This document shows positions 1 through 4,962 of a stretch of DNA of 5,746 nucleotides, in pieces. Origin of the DNA: Thermoplasmata archaeon (GTDB lineage: Archaea; Thermoplasmatota; Thermoplasmata; Lutacidiplasmatales; UBA184); contig JASHUS010000043.1 of NCBI GenBank assembly GCA_030039865.1, positions 1 through 5,746 on the forward strand, given 5' to 3'. The notes beneath the pieces are model-generated. The model saw only the letters and a program-made list of their open reading frames with translations, had not been told where the DNA came from and did not search any database. The number at the start of each line of letters is the position of its first letter. The first letter of the stretch is position 1. The position numbers and the translations under genes are program-made.

Positions 1-2
1 GT

Positions 3-338
3 CCGAAGGAGTTCTCGGGCGAGATCACCGCGCCGCCCGAGTACCCCACCGAGCACGCCCAGCGCGGCGGCCACATCCCCGGCGCGAAGAACATCCCCTG
101 GGCCCAGGCGGTCAAGGACGACGGGACGTTCAAGTCGCGCGAGGAGCTCGACGAGCTCTACGGCTCGAAGGGAGTGAAGTCGTCCACGCCCGTCTACACG
201 TACTGCCGCATCGGGGAGCGCTCGAGCCACACGTGGTTCGTCCTCAGCTATCTCCTCGGCTACCCCGACGTCCGCAACTACGACGGCTCCTGGACGGAGT
301 GGGGGAACCTCGTCCGCACGCCGATCGAGAAGGCGTAG
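3..338 (+). CDS. Thiosulfate sulfurtransferase (rhodanese), C-terminal part, 5' end outside window
   Basis: Seen: an open frame from the window edge to TAG at 336-338, 111 residues. It contains a rhodanese C-terminal signature: RGGHIPGAKNIPW near residues 21-33, then the active-site loop CRIGERSS with the catalytic Cys encoded at 204-206, followed by a conserved NYDGSWTEWGN stretch near the end. Known: tandem-domain rhodaneses of the SseA/CysA2 type are about 280 residues, and the C-terminal cysteine takes the sulfane sulfur of thiosulfate or a related donor as a persulfide for transfer to cyanide, thiols or carrier proteins. The loop CRIGER fits the thiosulfate type better than the mercaptopyruvate type (CGSGVTA). 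Inferred: a cytosolic enzyme, with the inactive N-terminal domain upstream of this window. It faces the GcvH-TusA fusion gene, only 15 bases away, which suggests a shared sulfur-transfer theme but not an operon, since the two genes are convergent. Confidence 0.93.
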   Translation, partial: PKEFSGEITAPPEYPTEHAQRGGHIPGAKNIPWAQAVKDDGTFKSREELDELYGSKGVKSSTPVYTYCRIGERSSHTWFVLSYLLGYPDVRNYDGSWTEWGNLVRTPIEKA

Positions 339-353
339 GTCGCTCCGGTCCGC

Positions 354-1052
354 CTAGACGGGCCGACGCCGCGGGCGCGGGTCGGCCTCCTTCCGGACGA
401 GGAAGTGGTGGATCGCCCCTTCGCGGCGGTGCGCGAGCACGGAGTGACCGGACTGGTCCGACCAGCGGACCATCTCGATCGGGCTCGTGGGGTCGTCGGT
501 CACGAGCAGGACCGCCTCGCCGGCCGGGTGCCGCGCGAGCTCCTCGTTGAGCTGGGTCAGGACCGCCGAGCACTCGAGGCCGATCTCGTAGAGCTCCATG
601 TCGGGCGTCTGCGGCCAGCAGCGGATGTGCTGGGTACGGATCCGTTCGGCGATCCGCTCGCGGACGGCGTCCGCCGTCTCGAGGTTCGGGGCCGGGTCGG
701 GCCCCTTCTCCGCTCGCACGCGGACGACCCAGCCGTCCCCATAGGGCGCGTCGTTCAGCAGCCGCGGGCGGCCCACGAGGGCGTCGTTCCGTTCGAGGAT
801 CGTAGCGTCCCTCGGCAGACGGACCGCGCCGGTGAACCGGACGCTCTCGACGGTCGCTACGCTGCGGCCCCGGCGCACGGCGCCCTCCACGGGCCGGAAC
901 GAGACCCATCGGAACGGTCCGGCGAATGCGACCAGCGGTGCGATGAGCCCCACGCGGGCCGCGCCCGAGCCGCCGGGCTCGTCCGCCCACCACACGTCGA
1001 GCTCGAGGTCGTAGAGCCGGTCCTCGGGCAGGGGGCAGCCGTCGATTTCCAC
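354..1052 (-). CDS. GcvH-like/TusA-like two-domain fusion with altered carrier residues
   Basis: A 232-residue protein from GTG at 1052. Residues about 13-113 follow the glycine-cleavage H-protein (lipoyl/biotinyl hammerhead) pattern: VGLIAPLVAFAGPFRWVSF, then ATVESV, then LLNDAPYGDGWVVRV. In true H proteins the lipoylated lysine follows ESV; here it is Arg72 (CGG at 839-837), so lipoylation there is not expected. A charged linker (about 114-152) leads to a TusA/SirA-like domain (153-221) with LYEIGLECSAVL, VTDDPTSPIEM and a closing HHFLVRK strand. Cys161 aligns with the TusA persulfide cysteine, but the CPxP prolines are absent. Known: TusA carries sulfur for tRNA thiolation and sulfur oxidation, and GcvH-like proteins occur in lipoate-dependent sulfur oxidation. 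Inferred: a sulfur-relay or scaffold/regulatory protein; the function is not established. GTG 1052 is the only plausible in-frame start near the domain edge, and no clear Shine-Dalgarno is visible. It diverges from the 63-residue gene and converges on the rhodanese. Confidence 0.85.
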   Translation of the reverse strand: MEIDGCPLPEDRLYDLELDVWWADEPGGSGAARVGLIAPLVAFAGPFRWVSFRPVEGAVRRGRSVATVESVRFTGAVRLPRDATILERNDALVGRPRLLNDAPYGDGWVVRVRAEKGPDPAPNLETADAVRERIAERIRTQHIRCWPQTPDMELYEIGLECSAVLTQLNEELARHPAGEAVLLVTDDPTSPIEMVRWSDQSGHSVLAHRREGAIHHFLVRKEADPRPRRRPV

Positions 1053-1096
1053 GGGGCGTTGAACGCATCGGCCGACTTGAGCCTGCGCCGGTCGCA

Positions 1097-1105
1097 AGGT
1101 TAAGC
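1097..1105. promoter_or_regulatory. TATA-like box in divergent promoter region
   Basis: The sequence AGGTTAAGC is the only AT-rich patch in the 78-base divergent gap. Its TTAA core (1100-1103) is symmetric and lies about 29 bases before the ATG at 1131, the spacing expected for an archaeal leaderless transcript (TATA near -26 to -30). Read leftward, it lies about 49 bases before the GTG at 1052, which would leave a leader of roughly 20 bases. A single box may serve both genes or mainly the rightward one. This is inferred from spacing and composition only. Confidence 0.5.
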
Positions 1106-1130
1106 ACCGTTCGCGCTGTGCCCGAGCCTC

Positions 1131-1322
1131 ATGGTCGCGCGGACGAGCGCCGAGGTCCCGGGCCTCGCGTTCTCCCGGGTCCGGTGCCGCTGCGGCCACC
1201 TCCCGACCCACCACATGGTGGTCGTGCCGATCGGCACGAGCGCGAGCTACCGGCTCGATCCCACCGGACCGTGCGCGATCTGCGGTGAGTCGGTCTGCAA
1301 GAAGTACCAGCCGGGCGCGTGA
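1131..1322 (+). CDS. Small Cys/His-rich (CxCGH...CxxC) probable zinc-binding protein
   Basis: A 63-residue protein with CRCGHLPTHHM at residues 19-29 and CAICGESVCKKY at 48-59. The likely metal ligands are Cys19, Cys21, one or more of His23/27/28, Cys48, Cys51 and Cys56, arranged as two knuckles. Known: small proteins with a C-x-C-G-H-x4-H pattern followed by a CxxC(x4)C pattern recur in prokaryotes and are usually annotated as hypothetical or zinc-ribbon-like. I cannot name a characterised member. ATG at 1131 is supported by a TATA-like box about 29 bases upstream, and there is no Shine-Dalgarno, so the message is probably leaderless. It is divergent from the GcvH-TusA fusion and ends 10 bases before the stop of the convergent SRPBCC gene. 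The role is unknown; a structural zinc site or a small adaptor is possible, and redox use of the cysteines cannot be excluded. Confidence 0.75.
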   Translation: MVARTSAEVPGLAFSRVRCRCGHLPTHHMVVVPIGTSASYRLDPTGPCAICGESVCKKYQPGA

Positions 1323-1332
1323 GCCCGTCCGG

Positions 1333-1854
1333 TCAACCGGACGCCGTCTTGATGAGGTAGTCCTTCAGGCGCTGGAGCCGGTCCTCCCAGAAGTGGAAGT
1401 GCCAGGACCGCGCCTCCTCCCACGCGTCCCCCGAACCCCAGCCGGTGTGCTCGAGCGTGATGTCGATGCCCTCGGGCGACTCCTGGAGGCGGACGTAGAC
1501 GTCGCCCGGGCCGGGCGGGGAATTCATCAGTCCGGCGAACGGCGGCGGCGCGAGCCACGTGAAGCCGACGTCGACGTCCGGGGTCCATCGCTCGACCTTC
1601 CCCGCGCTCTCGAACGCGATCGGCTCGTCGAAGGTCAGTGCGAACTCGCCGCCGACCTTCGGTGAAACGCGCGCCGAACGGCACAGCCATCCGGTGAGCT
1701 GTTCCGGGGAGGTGAGCGCCGCGTAGATCATCGGCACCGGCAGCGGAACGGTGACTTGGATGAGGATCGCATCCAGGGCGTCGTCGGGCACGAGGTCCGC
1801 TCCGGCGCCGGCGGGTAAAGGAATTGCGGTTCGTTCGAGCCCAGAACTCGTCAC
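1333..1854 (-). CDS. SRPBCC / AHSA1-family START-like domain protein
   Basis: A 173-residue protein. From about residue 31 it shows the AHSA1-like SRPBCC fold pattern: a first strand ILIQVTVPLPV, then MIYAALTSPEQLTGWL (helix after the strand), VGGEFALTF, then WLAPPPF, a VRLQES...ITLEHTGWG strand pair and a long C-terminal helix with W-x-FHFWEDRLQRLKDYL. Known: this family has a deep hydrophobic cavity. Members range from Aha1-like C-terminal domains to toxin or ligand binders, and most are uncharacterised, so the substrate cannot be assigned. The start chosen is GTG 1854, which follows the TAA of the ATL gene with no gap and so suggests translational coupling. The first 30 residues lie outside the fold, so a start a little further in is possible, but I see no better one. 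It is cytosolic, with no signal or membrane segment. Confidence 0.82.
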   Translation of the reverse strand: MTSSGLERTAIPLPAGAGADLVPDDALDAILIQVTVPLPVPMIYAALTSPEQLTGWLCRSARVSPKVGGEFALTFDEPIAFESAGKVERWTPDVDVGFTWLAPPPFAGLMNSPPGPGDVYVRLQESPEGIDITLEHTGWGSGDAWEEARSWHFHFWEDRLQRLKDYLIKTASG

Positions 1855-2238
1855 TTACCGCCGCGACCCGGAAGCGCGCCGGGGCCGCACTCCGACCGGT
1901 CTCGGGCCTCGCCGCCCCGGCGACCAGTCGTGGAGATCCATCCGGACCCGACCGCCGCGGAACGTGACGTCCTCGATCGCGAGACGCAGGCGCTGCTCCC
2001 GGCCCTCGACGCCCGGGAGCGCGATCCGGCCCCCCGCGGCGACCACGCGATGCCAGGGGAGTCCCTCGCTGTGCCGCAGCGCCCACACGGTGAGACGGGC
2101 CGCTCCCGGCCGGCCCGCGGCGGCGGCGACCTGCCCGTAGGTGATCACCCGCCCGCGCGGAACGGCCGCGATCACGCGTTGGAACGAGCCGAGTGTCGGG
2201 CGAGAGGACCTTTCCCGTCGGCGCTTCGTCGAGATCAC
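1855..2238 (-). CDS. Alkyltransferase-like (ATL) DNA-repair protein, Trp replacing MGMT cysteine
   Basis: A 127-residue protein from GTG 2238. It matches the DNA-binding domain of O6-alkylguanine transferases: SFQRVIAAVPRGRVITYGQVA (about 18-38) is the winged-helix start, an Arg at about 48 takes the place of the Arg finger, and PWHRV lies at 61-65 where MGMT has PCHRV. The Trp codon is TGG at 2055-2053. Known: ATL proteins with PWHR bind O6-alkylguanine tightly, flip and bend the lesion, cannot transfer the alkyl group, and recruit nucleotide-excision repair. The fold ends near residue 108, and an Arg-rich tail of about 19 residues follows. The frame is open upstream to 2433 but runs through the tRNA, so GTG 2238 is the sensible start. 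A GTG at 2175 lies inside the domain. A weak TATA-like patch (AAACCTATGG, complement of 2281-2290) sits about 45 bases upstream. The SRPBCC gene follows directly. Confidence 0.88.
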   Translation of the reverse strand: MISTKRRRERSSRPTLGSFQRVIAAVPRGRVITYGQVAAAAGRPGAARLTVWALRHSEGLPWHRVVAAGGRIALPGVEGREQRLRLAIEDVTFRGGRVRMDLHDWSPGRRGPRPVGVRPRRASGSRR

Positions 2239-2322
2239 CCCCGCCGTCTCAGCCGCAGTTCGCTCCGGGGGAAACCCTCCCCATAGGTTTGCTGGTCGTC
2301 GGATCGGGGGACGGAACGCGAG

Positions 2323-2396
2323 TGGACTGGTCGGGATTTGAACCCGAGGCCTCCGGTTTGCAAAACCGGCGATCTTCCGGACTGATCTACCAGCCC
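2323..2396 (-). tRNA. tRNA-Ala (anticodon UGC)
   Basis: A 74-base cloverleaf folds fully. The acceptor stem GGGCTGG/CCAGTCC contains the G3-U70 wobble that identifies tRNA-Ala. The D stem is GATC/GATC with GG in the loop. The anticodon stem is CCGGT/ACCGG with loop TTTGCAA (anticodon TGC, opposite bases 2360-2362). There is a 5-base variable loop, and the T arm is TCGGG-TTCAAAT-CCCGA. The discriminator is A and no CCA follows, which is usual in archaea. No intron is present. It reads GCA and, by wobble, other GCN alanine codons. The gene lies 84 bases upstream of the ATL gene on the same strand, so read-through is possible. Confidence 0.97.
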
Positions 2397-2425
2397 ATCC
2401 CGGGAAGTCCGGAGCGGGTCGCGGG

Positions 2426-2435
2426 GATATCAATT
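2426..2435 (-). promoter_or_regulatory. Probable TATA box for tRNA-Ala
   Basis: Read leftward, this is AATTGATATC, the most AT-rich ten bases of the 125-base gap between the tRNA and the monooxygenase gene. Its centre is about 35 bases before the tRNA 5' end, which would place a start site some 5-10 bases upstream of the mature end, as is common for archaeal tRNA genes. The GATATC core is palindromic, so use toward the rightward gene (about 90 bases away) cannot be excluded. The rest of the gap is GC-rich, with no other signal I would defend. Confidence 0.5.
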
Positions 2436-2521
2436 CGGTCCCCGAGGAGCGCGGGGTTCGGTCCTCGCCGAGGGGACGCGGCGCCGGGAAACGCCATCTA
2501 CTCAGCGTCGGTCCAAGGTCC

Positions 2522-3532
2522 GTGCGACTCAGCGCGTTCTCCGTCGTCGACGCCTACGAGGGATCGAACGAGTCGGGCCGCCTCGACGAGATCGTCCAAT
2601 TGGCCGTCGCCGCCGAGGAGGGCGGGCTCTCCGGCCTATGGGTCGCGGAACACCATTTCTTCCCCTGGGGCACGTGTCCCTCCCCGCCAGTCCTGCTCGC
2701 GGCGTGCGGCGCGCGGACCTCGCGGATCCGTCTCGGGGCGCTCGTCAGCGTTCTCCCCTTCCACTCGGCGATCGAGGCGGCGGAACAGTACGCCATGGTC
2801 GATCGCCTCACCGGGGGCCGGCTGAACCTCGGTGTGGGCAGCGGATACATCCCCTCCGAGTTCGAGGGCTTCGGGATCGATCCGGCCGCGAAGCGGCCGA
2901 TGTTCGACGAGCGCCTCGACACCTTGCGTCGCGCGTTCGCCGGCGAGGAGGTCCGGAACCCCGGGCCCACGGCGGCACCGGTTCGGCTCAACGTCCGGCC
3001 CGTCCAGGTCCCGTGCCCGCCGATCTGGGTCGCCGTCCAGCGCCGCGAAGCGGTGCCGCACGTCGCTCGCATGCGCGCGTCGCTCGCGCTGATACCGTAC
3101 GCGACCGTCGCGGACCTCGATGAGCTGACGTCGGAGATCCGAGAGTATCGAGCCGCACTCCCGCCGGACTTCCGCGGCGAGGTGCTGGCCGCGGTCCATG
3201 TCTACGCCGGGCCGCACCCCGATCGGGCGCGCGCGGCGCTCCAGCGGTACCTCGACAGCCGGCGCGCGACGCACGGTTCGTTCTACGAGGCGAGGGTCGA
3301 GCGCGACCCCCGCCAGGGCCACGCACCGGTCATCGAAGCTGCGGGATGGGCGATCTTCGGAACCCCGGCCGACGTCGCCGCGCGGCTCGACCACTTCGCG
3401 GTCGCCGGGATCGACGAGCTCGTCGGCATCTTCGACTTCGGCGGCCTGCCGATCGACGAGGTCCTCGGTTCCGTCCGGTCGCTCGGACGGGCCTGGTCGG
3501 GGCGCGGAGACCGGCCCGCCGGCCCGGGGTGA
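2522..3532 (+). CDS. LLM-class luciferase-like monooxygenase / oxidoreductase
   Basis: A 336-residue protein with the bacterial luciferase-like TIM-barrel pattern. A first strand LSAFSVVD is followed by VAEHHF at 41-46, a hallmark of the LLM class. The stretch RIRLGALVSVLPFHSAIEAA (69-87) and the LTGGRLNLGVGSGYIPSEFEGFGI region (97-119) also match the family, as does PIWVAVQ (167-173). GTPADVAARL (280-289) is the usual C-terminal motif that follows the substrate segment. Length is normal for the family. Known: these enzymes use reduced FMN or, in many archaea and actinobacteria, F420; the sequence alone does not settle which, or the substrate. The start is GTG 2522, since the first strand begins at once. 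An AGGT lies 3 bases before it, too close to be a convincing Shine-Dalgarno. Cytosolic. It is the first gene of a rightward run, and its TGA overlaps a possible GTG start of the next gene. Confidence 0.92.
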   Translation: MRLSAFSVVDAYEGSNESGRLDEIVQLAVAAEEGGLSGLWVAEHHFFPWGTCPSPPVLLAACGARTSRIRLGALVSVLPFHSAIEAAEQYAMVDRLTGGRLNLGVGSGYIPSEFEGFGIDPAAKRPMFDERLDTLRRAFAGEEVRNPGPTAAPVRLNVRPVQVPCPPIWVAVQRREAVPHVARMRASLALIPYATVADLDELTSEIREYRAALPPDFRGEVLAAVHVYAGPHPDRARAALQRYLDSRRATHGSFYEARVERDPRQGHAPVIEAAGWAIFGTPADVAARLDHFAVAGIDELVGIFDFGGLPIDEVLGSVRSLGRAWSGRGDRPAGPG

Positions 3533-3567
3533 TTCTCCAAGTAGGGGCGCGACCATCTCGGGAACGA

Positions 3568-4365
3568 ATGACCTCGCGCTCGACCCCCGGCCGCCGGCCG
3601 AAACGCATCTACCTTAGGCGCGTCGAGACCGGCGCGGCGGATCCCGAGACGTGGCCCGAACCGCACGTGATCCGGGACTTCCTCGCGCGACTCGACCAGG
3701 CCGGCCGGCTGGTGGGGCACGGCCCCCTGACCGAGCCCCCGGGCGACTTCCTCCTCTTCCGCGCGCGCGAAGGGGATGAGGCGCGACGCGTTCTGCGGAC
3801 CGACCCGTGGGCCAAGGTCGCCGTCGGGCGCTACGAACTCGAGGAGTGGAACCCGACCTCGCTCGGCACCGGCGTGAACCTCGACCTGCCGCCCGCCCGC
3901 GGCGCGGGCCGGCTGATGCTCCTGCAACGGATCGCGGTGGTCGTCGCGGACCAGGAGCGCGCGATCCGCTTCTACCGGGACGTCCTCGGCTTCGAGATCC
4001 GGGCCCAGGACGAGGAGTCCGGCTATGTCGAGCTCGCCCTCGGCAAAGGCACGGCCGCGCTCTCGCTCGTCGCCCCGCATCCGAGCTGGGGCGAGCCGTA
4101 CTACTCGGAGGCCCGGTCCCGCATCGGGTCCCGCACTGGGATCGTCTTCCAGACCGACAGCGTCGCGGCGCTCCAGCTGCGGCTCGAGAAGGTCGGGGCC
4201 CTCGTGACCGAGCGCGAGCACGCGGAGCCCTGGGGCGGCCGGGCCCTCCGCTTCACGGACCCGGACGGCAACGAGTTCCTCGCGTTCGAGCCCGGGCCGA
4301 TGGCGACGGCCGGCCCGGTGGCCCGGGCCCGAGGCGCCGCCGCGCTGGCCGACGCGGAGCGTTAG
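3568..4365 (+). CDS. YCII-like / VOC (glyoxalase-bleomycin resistance fold) fusion protein
   Basis: A 265-residue protein from ATG 3568. Residues about 13-100 match the YCII (ferredoxin-like) pattern: HVIRDFLARLDQAGRLVGHGPL, then FLLFRAREGDEARRVLRTDPW and YELEEWNP. Residues about 118-242 are a VOC domain: LQRIAVVVADQERAIRFYRDVLGFEI, a second module beginning TGIVFQTDSV, then ALRFTDPDGNEFLAFEP. Known: VOC proteins are metal-dependent lyases/dioxygenases or ligand binders. Here the usual first-strand His is Arg121 and the second-module His is missing (Thr190/Gly191), while a late Glu (236 or 241) remains, so a standard metal centre is unlikely. YCII domains occur in dehalogenase-like and unknown enzymes, often alone or fused. 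An in-frame GTG at 3529 overlaps the previous stop and could be the start, adding 13 residues. Neither start has a strong ribosome-binding site. The protein probably works with the monooxygenase upstream, but no substrate can be named. Confidence 0.85.
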   Translation: MTSRSTPGRRPKRIYLRRVETGAADPETWPEPHVIRDFLARLDQAGRLVGHGPLTEPPGDFLLFRAREGDEARRVLRTDPWAKVAVGRYELEEWNPTSLGTGVNLDLPPARGAGRLMLLQRIAVVVADQERAIRFYRDVLGFEIRAQDEESGYVELALGKGTAALSLVAPHPSWGEPYYSEARSRIGSRTGIVFQTDSVAALQLRLEKVGALVTEREHAEPWGGRALRFTDPDGNEFLAFEPGPMATAGPVARARGAAALADAER

Positions 4366-4369
4366 GCCC

Positions 4370-4373
4370 GGAG
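4370..4373 (+). promoter_or_regulatory. Ribosome-binding site for the two-TM protein
   Basis: GGAG ends 10 bases before GTG 4384, inside the 18-base gap after the YCII-VOC stop codon. It matches the archaeal anti-Shine-Dalgarno (GGAGGTGAT complement) and supports this GTG as the start. The match is short. Confidence 0.4.
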
Positions 4374-4383
4374 CGAGTGCGCC

Positions 4384-4962
4384 GTGCGGCTCGGGGTCCT
4401 CGCGATCGGCGTGGTGGCGCTCGCTCTCGGGATCGTGCTCCTGCTCGTGCCCGTCCTGTCCCAGCCGGCGAGGTCGGTCCCCGCCCCGTCGGGCGCTCCC
4501 ACGTTCAGCGTCGCCGCCGTCCCGGGTTCATCCCTGACTGGGACGATCCCCGTCACGGTCAGCTGGAGCGCCGATACGGCGGTCCGGGTGATCGTCGGGG
4601 TATGTGGCGGAAACTGTACCAGCACCAGCGAGCTCTCGGAGGTCACCCTGCAGTCCGGAATGGCCGGCTCGATCTCGCTGAACCAGCCCGTCGGGGGCCG
4701 GGTCTTCCTCGGGGCGAACGCGAGCGGAGCCCGGGCCGGCTCGGTCTCGTTTCGGCTGACCACCGCGCTGACCACCTACGGCTCGCTGCTCATCATCGGT
4801 GGCGCGATCCTGCTCCTGATCGGTCTCGTCCTCCGTCGCCGATCTCGGCCGGTTGAGCCGGCCGCCGGACCGACGGGTCCCGCTCCCGCGGCGCCGGGGG
4901 AACCGGTCGGTTCCGCCGAGGTCGAGTCGACTCCGAACTTGCCGGACGGTGACAACGCGTGA
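4384..4962 (+). CDS. Two-TM protein with small extracytoplasmic domain, unknown function
   Basis: A 192-residue protein of no family I recognise. Residues 4-24 form a hydrophobic N-terminal segment after only one Arg, so a signal anchor or uncleaved signal is likely. Residues about 28-128 form a Ser/Thr/Gly/Val-rich, probably beta-sheet domain with paired cysteines (CGGNC, 74-78) that could form a disulfide. Residues 132-150 are a second membrane helix closed by RRRSR, which fits a cytoplasmic side by the positive-inside rule. A Pro/Ala/Gly-rich acidic tail ends the protein. The predicted topology is both ends inside and the domain outside. GTG 4384 is chosen because the hydrophobic segment begins straight after it and a GGAG lies upstream. 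It sits 18 bases after the YCII-VOC gene and overlaps the next gene by four bases (GTGA), so it is probably co-transcribed with both. Confidence 0.78.
   Translation: MRLGVLAIGVVALALGIVLLLVPVLSQPARSVPAPSGAPTFSVAAVPGSSLTGTIPVTVSWSADTAVRVIVGVCGGNCTSTSELSEVTLQSGMAGSISLNQPVGGRVFLGANASGARAGSVSFRLTTALTTYGSLLIIGGAILLLIGLVLRRRSRPVEPAAGPTGPAPAAPGEPVGSAEVESTPNLPDGDNA
4948..4952 (+). promoter_or_regulatory. Shine-Dalgarno (GGTGA) deciding the start at 4959
   Basis: GGTGA matches the 3' part of the archaeal consensus GGAGGTGATC. It lies 6 bases before GTG 4959, within the end of the preceding gene. It supports the overlapping GTGA start for the ParB-like protein, which has no other in-frame start until well inside the conserved part. 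Confidence 0.5.

Noticed and set aside
354..1052. Assignment of the fusion as a working glycine-cleavage H protein (gcvH)
   Set aside because: The lipoyl-lysine is replaced by Arg, a TusA-like domain is attached, and no other glycine-cleavage gene is nearby.
405..1103. Long rightward open frame opposite the GcvH-TusA gene
   Set aside because: No family resemblance, Arg/Ala/Pro-rich, and the opposite strand has clear domain motifs. It is a product of GC-rich codon use.
244..1107. Leftward open frame starting at GTG 1107, second frame across the same gene
   Set aside because: Highly Arg/Pro-rich translation with no conserved motif. It overlaps both the rhodanese 3' end and the fusion gene.
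1855..2238. Assignment as an active O6-methylguanine methyltransferase (ogt)
   Set aside because: The acceptor cysteine of PCHR is Trp, which is the ATL signature and rules out alkyl transfer at that site.
2438..2477. GTCCCC...GGGGAC pair and CCTCGCCGAGG palindrome upstream of the monooxygenase
   Set aside because: Short, imperfectly nested GC-rich repeats are expected by chance in this composition. There is no T-tract or known riboswitch shape.
2636..3556. Leftward 306-residue open frame opposite the monooxygenase
   Set aside because: The rightward frame carries VAEHHF and the other LLM motifs, while this one shows only charged low-complexity sequence.
3807..4856. Rightward 349-residue open frame across the VOC domain and membrane protein
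   Set aside because: Arg/Gly/Pro-rich frameshift shadow. The real frames contain a VOC domain and two membrane helices.
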